Source of the DNA: Lunularia cruciata
Taxonomy: Eukaryota > Streptophyta > Marchantiopsida > Lunulariales > Lunulariaceae
Reading direction: 5' to 3'
Length of the DNA stretch: 64,000 nucleotides
NCBI GenBank assembly: GCA_948567375.1
Contig: OX419755.1
Span: forward strand, 80,804,218 to 80,868,217
A program made the translations under genes and the position numbers. Shown here one piece after another: positions 43,715-53,942 of the stretch. The notes below the pieces were generated by a model. It ran no database searches and had not been told where the DNA came from. It was given only the letters and a program-made list of their open reading frames with translations. Within the stretch, counting starts at the first letter, position 1. Each line of letters begins with the position of its first letter.

Positions 43715-44404
43715 TGTAACACCCATTTGTGCATGTGTGTGGCATTGTGATATTTAGCTTGGTATTACAAGTACTTAAGAGATATTATTTATAGAGATAA
43801 AGGATGGTTCTATATTAGTCATGGTTAGCTAAAGTTAGTCATAGCTAAGATAGAGGGGACTTTACTTTAGAGGAAGTAGAAAAGATGAGCACCACTATTT
43901 TGGATTTTAGTGTGTTGACTTGGTATTATTCCTAGGTGTTTGGCTTTGAGGAAAGAGTTGAGAACTCTTGGGCCCGCAAGCCTTTTTGTTTTGGATTCTT
44001 CTTTAGTCCAAGGATAGCCCATGTGAAGGAATCCTTGACTTAGTGGTTGGGTCAAGATAAGACCACATGCTTAGGGGAATATGCCCATGTGAATGGATAT
44101 TCCTTTCTACTTTTTGACTTTACTTGACTTTTAGTCTAGTTACTTGAGTTACTATGGTAATTAGTAACTTTGGTACGTAACTATTTCACAAGTATATAAA
44201 CAAGGGGTGAGGAGGTACTCATCATCCTTTCATTTGCAACTATCTCTCTCTCATTGAGTTCTCTAGTGAGCAATGTCTTGAGTCTTGGAGTGTTAGCCTT
44301 GGAGGAGTATGATAGAGTTTGGGTTCCTTGCCTTCTTAGTCCATGGTGCGCTACCATAATAGCCATCAGAGGTTCATCCTAAGTGAGAGACAGGCCGGCT
44401 CACA
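43715..44404 (+). repeat. 3' LTR of element F
   Basis: TGTAACACCCATTTGTGC to GGCCGGCTCACA, 690 bp. TATA box TATATAAAC at 44193-44201. Differs from the 5' LTR at about seven bases, mostly transitions. Confidence 0.93.
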
Positions 44405-44960
44405 TTACCAACAAAAGTTGCAGTTTAAGGACATTTTGTCCAAAGATCAGAAGTTGGTGATGGTGAGTCAGATGAAGGTTCCCAACCTTGGGAAAACAAT
44501 GTCGTCTGAAGATGAAGATGAATCCAAAGATTCATCATCTTCATCTTCATCTTCAAGAGACTTCAAAGACGAGGTCCAAGTCAACTACTTGGAATGCTAT
44601 GAGGTAGAGGTCAAAGACAAAGACCCATATGACATCACCTCGGGTGAACATGACTTGGAGGAAGTGGGTTTGACTACAATTTGACTCAAATTAAGCCAAT
44701 TAAGCCATGTTGAAGGAGTCATCAACCTCAATGATTGTCAAGATGTTGTCTTGACCAAAGGAAAAATTTGAAAATTTCTAAGACAGTCACTTCAAATGAG
44801 TTAGCAAGATACACTCCCTATTTATAGAATTCCAAGATGTATTTCATGGTCTATTTATCAAATGCTAGGTATTCCACAAGAATTTGGAGAACACCGGATT
44901 GATTTGGTTGAAGGTGCAATTTTGGTTTGGCAAAGATAATATTGCCTGAACCCAAAGTAC
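44405..44960 (+). pseudogene. Element C protease-RT linker
   Basis: Continuation of C after F. It reads QKLQFKDILSKDQKLVMV, an acidic patch and a poly-serine run encoded by a TCATCT microsatellite (about 44535-44565), then LECYEVEVKDKDPYD. No known domain. Stops follow before the RT frame. Confidence 0.6.
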
Positions 44961-45830
44961 TTACTCTTGGTCATAGAAAAAATTGGTAAGTACTTAGGGG
45001 CCAGAATAATTTTTCCTATCTTGAGCAATGAGTGGGTTTCCCCCATAGTTATTGTTCCAAAGAAGAAGATTGGGAAGATTCAAGTGTGCCAAGATTTTTG
45101 CAAGTTGAATGCAATCACAACGAAGGGTCATCATCCCTTGCCTTTTACTGATACAATTTTGGACCAAGTAGCTGGTCCTCCTTGTTACAGTTTTCTCCAT
45201 GGATTTTCAGGGTATAATCAAGTATCCATTCGAGAAGAGGACAAGGATAAAACTACATTCACTACCGATTGGAGCACTTTTGCTTACAATCAAATGCCCT
45301 TTGGGTTATGTAATGCTCTTGCTACTCTCCAGTGGATGATGAATGCAATCTTCAAGGGTTTTCTATGCAAATTTTTGGAGGTCTTCATTGATGATTTTTG
45401 TGTGTTTGGGCAAAGAGAAGTACATTTAAAGTACCTTTGCCAAACTTTTGAAAGGTGTCATTTTGCCAGTTTGTCATTACACCCAGAGAAATGCTTCTTC
45501 ACAATGAACGAGGGAATTCTTTTGGGGCATCATGTGTCAAAACAAGGTATTGAAGTCAATGTTGAGAAGGTAAAAGTTATCTCAGCTTTGGAATCCCCAA
45601 AAAAGATCCAGGAGCTAAGATCCTTCTTAGGACATGTCGGATACTACAAACGTTTTGTTTCAAACTATGCAATGCTTCCGGCACTCCTTACAAAGCTTCT
45701 GAAGAAGTCCAAACACTACTTGTGGAAAGTAGAACAAGAGGAAGTTTTCCAAGTATTGAAGAAGAAACTGGTTGAAGCACCAGTTATGAGGGCCCCAAAT
45801 TGGGATGCCCCTTTTCATGTGTATGTGGAC
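44961..45830 (+). pseudogene. Element C reverse transcriptase
   Basis: The 308-codon frame 44967-45893 is open. It shows ILSNEWVSPIVIVPKKKIG, VCQDFCKLNAITTKGHHPLPF, YSFLHGFSGYNQVSIREEDK, TTFTTDWSTFAYNQMPFGLC, NALATLQWMMNAI and catalytic FIDDFCVFGQ (FIDD at 45384-45395). The thumb follows: LHPEKCFFTMNEG, ILLGHHVSKQGIE and LRSFLGHVGYYKRFV. The early N-terminus is broken. The FIDDF box and this layout fit the Tat/Athila side of plant Ty3/gypsy. RNase H starts at the end of the frame. Confidence 0.9.
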
Positions 45831-46200
45831 ACTTTGTCCACATGGCAATCGGAGTCATCTTGTTTCAGAAGTACAAGAAGAAAGACTATCTGATTTATTA
45901 TGCAAGCCAACAATTATCAGTTTCAGAAGAAAACTATTTGACAACTAAAAGAGGAGCACTCGGAATGGTTTATGCCTACAAGAAGTTTTGCCACTACTTG
46001 TTGTGATACGAGTTTGTCTTCTATGTTGACCATTATGCATTGCAACATTTGGTCAAGAAGGCAGATTTGTCAAGGTGAATTGCAAGATGGATCTTGTTGT
46101 TACAAGAATTCACATACACTGTACAAGTAGGGAAGGAAGCTTTGTATTTGAATGCGGACTTCCTATCTAGGTTAGAAACTCAAGACCAAGACTTGGAAGT
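45790..46200 (+). pseudogene. Element C RNase H
   Basis: NWDAPFHVYVDT (first Asp) at the end of the RT frame, then 45800-46006 in another frame with DYLIYYASQQLSVSEENYLTTKR and MVYAYKKFCHYLL, then VDHYALQHLVKKADLS. One frameshift near 45840 and one stop near 46003. Confidence 0.8.
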
Positions 46201-47464
46201 CGATGATCAGTTTCCTCATGAAGAGCTATGTCATTTAATGGTTGTGCAAAGCACAAGGTATACGGCTGAATATCACTATCTGCATACTTGTCATTGTCTT
46301 GAGGGGCTGGACCCGAAGCAAAGGGCAGTCTTCCTCAAGAAGATTGGACCGTACCAATTAAAACAAAATATTTTATTTAAGATAGGCAAAGACAAAGTAC
46401 TTCAGAGATGTTTGGAGGCTTACAAATTTGGAGGAGTCATTGAGTCCTTACACTCTAAAGCATCAAGAGGACACTATGCCTTGAGAATACTGTGAAGAAA
46501 ATCCTTTCAATAGGGTATTGGTGGCCTACAATGTATAAAGATACGCATGCCTATATTCAAAGTTGTTATGCCTATCAAAGAACAGGAAAACGGACGTCTA
46601 CTTCCCATTGGCCTTTGAGACCAATTTTGCCATTGGCTCCATTTGAGAAATGGGGTGTTGATTTGTAGGTCCAATTCAACCAGTGACCCAAGTCACAAGG
46701 AAGAGATACATCTTGGTATGCATTGATTATGCTACCAAGATGGTAGAAGCAAAAGCAACATGGAGAGATGATGCGGAAACAATTGCTGAACTTTTCTTCT
46801 GAAACATCATTTCCCATTACGGGTGTCCTCTAGAATTGGTCAGTGATTGGGGAACTCATTTTCTGAACTCCATGGTGGAAGCATTAACTAAATACTTCCA
46901 GATTACACATCAGAAGATGACTCCCTATAACCCAAAATCAAATGGACTAACAAAAAAGGCCAACGGATTGTTGTGTAAAATTTTGAATGAGGTGACGGTC
47001 AATTATACCTATGATTGGGACACAAAGTTACCTTCAGCTTTGTGGGCATACAGAACAATTAAAATAATACAACCAAAATAACGCGCTACTTCTTGACATA
47101 CAGATTGCATCCTATACTACCAATTGAATTTGAAGTACCGTCATATCGGATTTTTTGTGCAGAACAATTGTCGGAGGAAGAAAGCTAGGATCTTCAGATC
47201 CAACAACTGATGTAATTAGAAGAGAAAATGGACAATGCAATGCAAACCACAAAGGAAGTGCAAGAACAAGAGAGCAGGCATGATGGGCAAATCAAGCCTA
47301 TGGTTGTTCATGAAGGCGATTTGGTATTGTTATATAACAATCACCAAATATTTTTTCTAGGCAAACTACATTTGTGGTGGCTGGCACCATATGATATTAT
47401 TCACATATATGCTAATGGCTCTATTCAACTGGCAGACTTGGAAGGCAATCCCTTTGCCACTTGA
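46201..47464 (+). pseudogene. Element C integrase
   Basis: 46094-46495 covers the RNase H end and the zinc domain (HSKASRGHYAL). The core is broken: readings near 46650, 46836-47081 (VSDWGTHFLNSMVEALTKYF, MTPYNPKSNGLTKKANG) show the second Asp and the region of the catalytic Glu, where Lys now stands. 47228-47464 holds the C-terminal GPF-like tail (VHEGDLVLLYNN, GKLHLWWLAPYDI). Several stops. Confidence 0.8.
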
Positions 47465-47568
47465 GTAAATGGGTGGAGAGTTAGAAAATATAGGACCACG
47501 GACCCAACTTTGTATAAAGAACCGGTTGTCGGTGTTTGCACGGATGTTGACATTTGAGGGAAGGGGTA

Positions 47569-49125
47569 TGTGGTACCCACATTTTTGGTTTTGGATAGTT
47601 TCAAGGAAATTTTGAAGAAGAAGTACGTTAGAAAACCTAAGGAGGGCTAAAGAAATAAGAAGAAGCGTGTGTTTGGGGCCAAACCTGAAGTCGACCTTGG
47701 GTCAAGACCAAAGGACCCGGGATGGACAAAAGAGGAAGACAAAGAAGAGGACTTTGTATTGAGCAAGGTAGTCTAATCCAAAGAACCTGTAACAAACTTC
47801 TTTGCAGTTGGCAAATCAAGAAAGTACATGGGAAGAAATTAATGACCTTGGGATCAAGAAGTTCTTGATAGTGATAGGAAACAACCCCACAGAAATTGGT
47901 GATTAGAGCGGAGAAACAACTAAAGAATGACCAATCAGCGCAGGACTATAAAATTGAGAGTTTTGGAAGGAAGTAGTGCAATGTCCAGATGCTACCCTAT
48001 CCCTATTTAGAGTCGACCCAAAGTAATGCAAATTGCAAATCCACAAGAAGACAAATGGGTTAGGATCTCAAGAACAATCTTCCACAAGACGAGGGTGAGA
48101 CACAATGGCCCCAAAAGTGAGTAAGTAGAGTATGGTAAGGGGACTTGCAATTTGTAGATTAAAAGTAGTAGTGCGGATCAAAGTCTTGGCAAGACTTTGT
48201 ATCACATTCCTGGCCTGGAATTGGAACTTCAATTTTCTAGGTTTCATGGTAGAAATTACAGCAAGCAATTGCAAGGATGGGCCAAAGCACAAGGAGAAGA
48301 GAGGAAATCCGGCTTCATGGACTGAATTGGATTGGAGAATAGTCTTGGGGAGAGAAGCAAGAGAGGAAGGAGGTACCACCTTCTATCAAGAGTATGATGC
48401 TTCAGAAGAGACTGCCGAGGTAAGAAACTCATTCGATCAACCTCACACCAAGAATAGGTATAAGGTAGATAGTTATAGAGACCCCAAGAGGAGAAGGATT
48501 GTAAGTGCAATGATGGCAATGTTTAAGCAAGAGCAAACCACCTATATTACAATGCAACAGGCGGTGTTCTTTCACTAAATGTTTGCAAGAGAGGCAATAG
48601 ATAAGGTGAAATGTCTGCATTAGCAAGTGGGGTAGATGATTTTGAGTTGGAGAATGGATATGCCACTGCATTATTTTGTGCCCTTCACAACTCATTTTTA
48701 TTTTGGGCTAAGCTTGCTGACTTTGGAAGAAAGAAACCAAATGCGCTTGCACTTGGGTTGAGGAGATTCTTTGGAGTAAGCACTCTATAGTAATGAGGGA
48801 TGATTTAGTAAAGTGTCACAAGGAGGCAAAGGAGATGACAACATTAGTTGTAGTGCTAAAGGGAGAAATTGTTGATGCACAAGTAGAGATAACACTCAAA
48901 GGCAAGTATAGCGGTAATGGAGCAAGATTTGGAAAGTCTCAAAAAGAAGGCCATTGAGAAAGATCAAGCCTGGCAGAGGGAGTTAGCCAAGCATGGTAGA
49001 GAAGAAGATTGGTTGCACGGATTGTGACAGTTGCTTCATATTTGACCAATTCTAAATTGTATCTTTGTGAGAACAAACTTTACTTACCAGATTACCACAA
49101 AAGTGATATTTCTCGGGTTGTCACA
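47569..49125 (+). repeat. 3' LTR of element C, internally deleted
   Basis: 1557 bp, TGTGGTACCCACATTTTTGG to GGGTTGTCACA, preceded by GAGGGAAGGGGTA. It matches the 5' LTR at both ends. Near 48745 it jumps from the place of 27340 to that of 30040 in the 5' copy, so about 0.8 kb of the LTR gene is gone. 48132-48578 is an open 148-codon piece of that gene (LAWNWNFNFLGFM, SYRDPKRRRIVSAM). Confidence 0.83.
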
Positions 49126-49130
49126 ATAGC

Positions 49131-50199
49131 AGTGACTAGGAGTGAAATACCTGCTCCTAAGCCTAGAGGAACCTTAGTGACATTGGACCCACAGAGAGGA
49201 GAGGTTGGGAGATAGGCTAAACTTCCCTAGTCTTTTATGCTATCTAAGGCATTACAGACGACATCCATGGCTCCTAGACGTCCCAATGCAAGTGTGGTAG
49301 GTGGTAATGGGGTGCATGATGGACTACCTACTAGTCAGCCACCTGCTACTACATAGACTAAGTTGAGCATGATGTTGGGGGTGGCTCAACTGATTATGCG
49401 GTGCCCTTTGTTTTCAGCCAGTGACATGTTTACATTGGGAGTTGACCCAGCCCCAGTGTTCCGGTTGGCTGCCACTCTTTGTGAGAGTAGGGTTGATGTG
49501 GTTCCTACTACTAGAGTAGAGGTGGTTGATAGTGGAGGTGACTTGGTTGAAGAGCATGGGATCCATTCAGCGACTAGTGGTTTATGGCAGGTAGCAACGG
49601 CTAGACTAGAGGAGTTGCTAGCTAGACCAGCCTTTGTAAGAGCACTATTCACACATGGTGTTGTCCTATTGGATAACCAGAGGGGGATTTTCCATTTGGT
49701 AAGACCCTTAGGAAAGTTCTATACACCACAGAGAGTCTTGTTAGACTTTGGTGCACATCCTCTTATGTTGAGGAAGGCTACAGTAGTCGGTCTAGAGTTA
49801 TGGAAGACCGATGTGAGAGGTGTCCATTTCAAATTCAGACATCTCTAGGTGGTGGTTTGACATAGTACATCACACATGGAGAGCTTGTTGTTCAATGTAG
49901 CTTGGTCATCTGATTGATAGCTTGGTGTTGAGAGCTTAGGCTATTGCAACAATAGTTGAGTCATATGATGTGCTAGTTGGGGAAGCAATGTTGCATCCCA
50001 TGGGTTTCAATATTGACTATTGGGAGTAGATAGCCTCCTATAGACCAGGTTGGCAGTCTAGTGAGGGACGAGTATGTTGCCTACCAGTATGCTTTAGTAG
50101 TGCTAGTCTTGGCTCACTATAGTCCGAGACCATGGCATCATCAGTTTTAGCTTTTAGTGGTGCAATTACTTGGCCTGGTGAGTTATTGGAGAGGAATGC
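49131..50199 (+). pseudogene. Element B Gag end and protease
   Basis: Resumes the B reading after C: VTRSEIPAPKPRGTLV, then the frame 49363-49848 with QLIMRCPLFSASDMFTLG, RLAATLCESRVDVVPT, GVVLLDNQRGIFHLV and VLLDFGAHPLML. The last is the retropepsin site with Asp-Phe-Gly in place of the Asp-Ser-Gly of A. At 49530-49560 the reading runs straight through the place where A has an F solo LTR. The reading stops at 50199, where the next solo LTR begins. Confidence 0.82.
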
Positions 50200-50992
50200 T
50201 GTGACAACCCGGCAAATATCACTTTTGCGGTAATTGGGTAAGTAAAGTTTGTTCCCGTAGAGATACAAGTCAGAAATGTCCAAATACAAAGTCAAAGTAA
50301 CAATTTCAGTTCTCTTGGTTGCATCTTTAATCTCTCAGGTAGAAACCACACCCAGAAGAGAGTAACAAGCACTGATTTGCAGTCTTGTCACAAATTCACA
50401 CTCCTTAATCACAACTCCTTCAATTCTTTCCAAACAATCTTGATTGTGATGATTCAGGTTCTCCTAAAAACGGCACTTCACTGCAAAATGACTTTGCCTC
50501 AGAATTGTGTTCCACCCTTCCACTGAAGGCACAACTTCCTTGATCAAAATCGCTTCACATCAACCTCGCACTGCACTCACAAATGCAGAATACTACCAAC
50601 ACTACAATTCCTCTCAGATCTATCAAGGCATTGCTTTGATTGCACTTCACTCAAGATCAAACACACAAAATGAAGATCAAGGCTGTGTAATCCAACATCC
50701 CACAAACACACTGACTTGCACTTTGAATTTCTCCAAACACTCACAAACACAATTGCAAAGTTGATACTTGGAATCAAGCTCAAGCAACGAGCACTGCTTC
50801 ACAGCACTTTGCTTTATCTATTCTCAGAAATTATGAGCACTGAACAACATTTCTCTGCGAATGCCACTCTTAAGTAGTGAACAACTCAAAAGTTCTAACA
50901 ACTATACCGTTCTACAACAACTTTTCTAACCTGCAGATCCAAAATGACAATGCACCTCTTCATATCTACCTCTTCATATCTCAAAACTGTTA

Positions 50993-51514
50993 CTAATCCA
51001 ATCCGATGTCTACTTCGTCATCGGCTTTCAAACCCGAACCCGAAGTAAATTTACTTCCTACTACTCTGTCCTCGGGTTTCATATCTTCTACTTCTTCTAC
51101 CAGATCCAGCAATTCTCTCTCTTGATCTGAAATTGCACTAGTGGGTAACCCTTCTAAACCTTCATCTCTTGACCCACTCTTTTCCAATGTCTCCAATGGT
51201 AACTCCAAAGACATCTGCACTCCTATGTTATCTACTTTGGGTTTTGCTCTAACATTTTTCCGAAGTTTATCTATCTTTAATTTCACTAAGTCTAATCTAA
51301 TCGCAATATTATCTTCTACCTCTAAGATCTTCCTATCTACACGAGCCCTGAAACTTATCAGCAGCACATTCAAATCTGTATCTTTTGCATGTCTTTGCCT
51401 CGTCTCTTGCACCAACAATTTCAACTTGTGCAGCCTCATTTCTTCAATTTGAACACTGGCCTCTGTATTCAACATCACGTTCATCCTGAGGACAATCTCC
51501 GTCAATGGCTCCAA
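50993..51514 (-). CDS. LTR-internal gene, C-terminal coiled-coil part
   Basis: 173 codons on the LTR sense strand, downstream of the 409-codon frame. It is rich in Leu, Glu, Lys and Arg in heptad-like order (IEEMRLHKLKLLVQETRQR, then IRLDLVKLKIDKLRKNV) and ends in an acidic tail (ELLDLVEEVEDMKPED). It was probably one protein with the 409-codon frame, from which it is separated by about 470 bp containing several stops and shifts but still coiled-coil-like. No known family is recognised. The C 5' LTR and the 27795-29665 solo LTR hold related non-open sequence. Confidence 0.6.
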   Translation of the reverse strand: MEPLTEIVLRMNVMLNTEASVQIEEMRLHKLKLLVQETRQRHAKDTDLNVLLISFRARVDRKILEVEDNIAIRLDLVKLKIDKLRKNVRAKPKVDNIGVQMSLELPLETLEKSGSRDEGLEGLPTSAISDQERELLDLVEEVEDMKPEDRVVGSKFTSGSGLKADDEVDIGLD

Positions 51515-51979
51515 TCCTCCCTATACATTGCCAACTCTGCTTCAAACTCGGCTTTCACTATTTCCTTCTCTTTCTCCTTCTGCAGATCTTCTCCTCCTGA
51601 TTACTAAGTAACTCTCGTAATCTTTCTTCTTCCATGTATTGTGTTGCTAACTCTCTTTGCCAGAGCTGCTTCTTTTCTTCTACACTCTCCATCACCCTAT
51701 CGAGCTCTTGATCCTTTGTTGCTACTCTTGCCATAGCATGGATAAGTTCTACTTTTGAATCAGCAAACTACTGCTTCAAGATCTCATATTTTGCTACTTG
51801 CCTTTCCCTTGCTATGTCACTCTTCTTAACAAGTTCTTCTTGATATCTCACTTCTCTCTTCAAGTCTTCAATTACCTGAGTCTTCCCTACTGCCTCCGCT
51901 TGCAGTACTTCACTTTCCTCCTCACCTCAGGTTATGATTTCTTCAACTCCAAGTTCTCTTCTTCTAATCGTGCTAAGAC

Positions 51980-53209
51980 CTACAGCACAGTCTTCACCTC
52001 CGGACACTTTGATTGCATCTCCTTCTTCCGGTGTTCTAACTTCACCAACAGAGGACACACAACCTCTTGTAGGTACTCTACTCCATTGCTCGCTACTACC
52101 TCCTCTTGCGTAGCAACTTCCCTTTGTACTTTGTGTTCATCCGATACTTGCCTTCTTCTCTGCAGTCTTCGTATCGGAACGGACACCTCGCTTCCTGAGC
52201 TTTCGTTTATTTCTTTGTTTACTTTACTCGGACCTGCATCACATTTTGCCTTGCGTCTCAAGCAAACTCCTCTCTGAATTGCGACCTTCTCTTTGGCCTT
52301 GGGTATCTCCCCCTCCAACTTTGTGTTGTCCTCGGCCTTGGTCTCCACCTGCACTTCTTCTTCTACCTTGGCAGCAACTGGCACCAATGTCATTTCTCCT
52401 CCTTCATCGCTGTCGCTACTTGTATCTCCACTCTGTAGCGTTAGCTTGGGCTCCTCCTCGTGTTCCAAGTCTTTGGACTTGCACTCGGCTTCACCTTCCG
52501 AGTCTTCATCTCCTGACTTGATCACCACCATGCCTCGCCTCGGGTTTCCTCTTCTTGTCTTCCGAGATTTTGTCTTGTCTTTGGCTTCGCCTTGCCAAAT
52601 TCTCTTCTTTGATTTTGGAGTACTCACTTTGATCTCCACATTCTTCCCCGTCTTCTTGTAGTACTCAACGGTGCTTTGGATTTGTAATATGTACTGCTGC
52701 TCCTCTACATCGACCTCCCTTCTTAAATTGGGATGGAAATGTGACACCATCCGAGTTCGCTCCGCCGAGTTCAACAAATTCAACCCAAAGTAGAAATGGG
52801 CTGCAAATGGCACGATGTAATCTAGAGGCAATTTATCCCGCAGATTCCACACCATTTGTTGCATTCTCCCATGGAAACACCTTGCCCAATTGATTGGTTC
52901 TCCTGCAAAAAATTTGTGAAAGAACACCGCTTGGTGTTTCATCACAAAGGTTGTTCTCTCCGGCTTCAGGATCACCATCAAAGCACTCACAATTCCCCTC
53001 TTGACAAGATCTTTGTAACTCTCCACTTTGTATCCATTCTTTGTCCGCTTTGACGAGAATGCATCCCTCACTTCTTGGGTTTCCTCGGCTATCTCTCTCT
53101 TCCCCAAGAATGTGGCACCTTGCTTTGTGCATGCTTCCTTCCCGAGTACTAATTTCCAATCCAATAATTTGTCCAGCGAGCCGGTCTTCCCCTTCTTCTT
53201 TGGGTCCAT
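51980..53209 (-). CDS. LTR-internal gene, open 409-codon frame
   Basis: The longest open frame in the window. Residues 1-190 look like a compact helical domain (LDWKLVLGKEA, KNGYKVESYKDLVKRGIVSA, QAVFFHKFFAGEPINWARCF, DYIVPFAAHFYFGLNLLNSA). Residues 196-226 are very basic (SKKRIWQ, KTKSRKTRRGNPRRG), like a nuclear localisation signal. 230-310 are acidic and repetitive. 316-352 are basic again with RRLQRRRQ. 376-388 is GVEYLQEVVCPLL, also present in the C LTR. Upstream similarity to C (WNWN block) lies in a different frame, so the ancestral start is further up and a frameshift precedes Met1. Not gag, pol or env as I know them. Role unknown. Confidence 0.7.
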   Translation of the reverse strand: MDPKKKGKTGSLDKLLDWKLVLGKEACTKQGATFLGKREIAEETQEVRDAFSSKRTKNGYKVESYKDLVKRGIVSALMVILKPERTTFVMKHQAVFFHKFFAGEPINWARCFHGRMQQMVWNLRDKLPLDYIVPFAAHFYFGLNLLNSAERTRMVSHFHPNLRREVDVEEQQYILQIQSTVEYYKKTGKNVEIKVSTPKSKKRIWQGEAKDKTKSRKTRRGNPRRGMVVIKSGDEDSEGEAECKSKDLEHEEEPKLTLQSGDTSSDSDEGGEMTLVPVAAKVEEEVQVETKAEDNTKLEGEIPKAKEKVAIQRGVCLRRKAKCDAGPSKVNKEINESSGSEVSVPIRRLQRRRQVSDEHKVQREVATQEEVVASNGVEYLQEVVCPLLVKLEHRKKEMQSKCPEVKTVL

Positions 53210-53291
53210 GAAGGCACTTGCTCTCGATGATCTTTGTCATGAAACTTGGAAAACTAACATTCCAGTTCCATGCCAAGAATGTAATCCGAAG

Positions 53292-53522
53292 TCAGCTCAA
53301 GACTTTGATTCTTACGATTACATCTAACCTCCGAATCGCATGATTCCTCATGGTGAATTTGGAGTTCTTCTTTCCTCCTCCCATCTCTCTTGCTTTCTCA
53401 CTGTCTCTTGGTTTCACTCTTGCAACATTTCCCTTACACACTAGCGCGTCTTCCACTCTATTTCCCTTCCCATGATCACCTGTAGGACAACTTCTCAACG
53501 GCGAAGGAAAATTTCTTGACAT
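53292..53522 (-). CDS. LTR-internal gene, first open frame
   Basis: 76 codons starting about 20 bp after a TATA box on the LTR sense strand. Basic (MSRNFPSPLRSCPTGDHG; later RRLDVIVRIKVLS). VIVRIKVLS matches VVVRIKVLA just upstream of the gene body in both LTRs of C, so it is the N-terminal part of the same LTR gene. It ends at a TGA where C has a sense codon, and a frameshift lies before the 409-codon frame. Confidence 0.6.
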   Translation of the reverse strand: MSRNFPSPLRSCPTGDHGKGNRVEDALVCKGNVARVKPRDSEKAREMGGGKKNSKFTMRNHAIRRLDVIVRIKVLS

Positions 53523-53540
53523 TGCTTCGTCGCAAGCTCA

Positions 53541-53552
53541 ATTTTTATAGAG
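53541..53552 (-). promoter_or_regulatory. TATA box of the solo LTR
   Basis: CTCTATAAAAAT on the minus strand, about 390 bp into the LTR and just ahead of the first ATG of the LTR gene. It suggests that the LTR promoter drives the LTR gene directly. Confidence 0.55.
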
Positions 53553-53942
53553 TTGCACTTTCTTTGTCTCTCTTCAATTTGAGTTTCTACCGAGAAATCA
53601 CACCTCCTGCATGCACCTATCACTGTCAATTGTACTTCGCACGTATAGGCCACCAGTTTTGAACTGTCCCTTCTTGAATTTCTCGCCCCAACGAAAGGTT
53701 GTTAGACAGACTTCGCCTTAGGTTGAGCTCCCCCCAATACAAAGACTCCTTACTTCAGGTTGTATGTTGACAGGGCATTTCTGAGTACTTCGCCTTATGA
53801 CCCAAAGTCACTTTACTTTGGGTTTCATCCTGAAGACTCTTTTCTTTGCCTTCTTCGGCCATACAGACGCAATCTGACTTTTCTATACACTTCTTCTTCT
53901 CTATTTTGAACAAAACAAAAAAAATTTGGGCACCACAAATGC

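Larger units (their letters stand above)
38456..44404 (+). mobile_element. Element F: youngest full Ty3/gypsy element in the window
   Basis: 5' LTR 38456-39145 and 3' LTR 43715-44404, 690 bp each, with about seven differences by eye (roughly 99%). The internal region has gag-protease, RT, RNase H and integrase in only five long frames. Primer site begins near 39146 and purine tract GGGGGTAAA precedes the 3' LTR. The target duplicate is unclear (TGTAC before; TTACC, or ATTAC if the LTR ends one base earlier, after). It lies inside C between protease and RT. Two solo LTRs of this family lie at 10338 and 55142. Confidence 0.93.
26154..49125 (+). mobile_element. Element C: Ty3/gypsy with very long, gene-bearing LTRs
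   Basis: 5' LTR 26154-30416, primer site near 30420, gag 30440-32760, D2 inserted at 33086, protease 38121-38455, F inserted at 38456, RT, RNase H and integrase 44405-47464, purine tract GAGGGAAGGGG (47556-47566), 3' LTR 47569-49125. Flanking GCAGC (26149-26153) and ATAGC (49126-49130) differ by two transitions, and element A gives the empty site. Without nested DNA it is about 10.1 kb. FIDDF-type RT and the TGGTGCC-type primer site suggest a non-chromovirus (Tat/Athila-like) lineage; that placement is inference. Confidence 0.85.
50200..53937 (-). mobile_element. Solo LTR, 3.7 kb, carrying its own gene
   Basis: On the minus strand it runs from TGTGGTGCCCAAATTTT (53937) to GGGTTGTCACA (50200), 3738 bp. 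Exact 5-bp duplicate AATGC at 50195-50199 and 53938-53942. Element A supplies the empty site (GGGGAACGCCCATGC). Family relation: the ends match the LTRs of C and, more closely, the solo LTR 27795-29665. It contains a TATA box, a 76-codon frame, an open 409-codon frame and a 173-codon frame, all on the LTR sense strand. There is no primer site or pol, so it is a true solo LTR. Confidence 0.93.

Noticed and set aside
47082..47568. Envelope-like gene between integrase and 3' LTR of element C
   Set aside because: The stretch is integrase tail and purine tract only. No signal peptide or membrane segment is present.
51798..52661. Plus-strand frames rich in Ser and Leu in the solo LTR
   Set aside because: Antisense of the 409-codon LTR gene, whose strand is supported by homology to both LTRs of element C and by LTR polarity.
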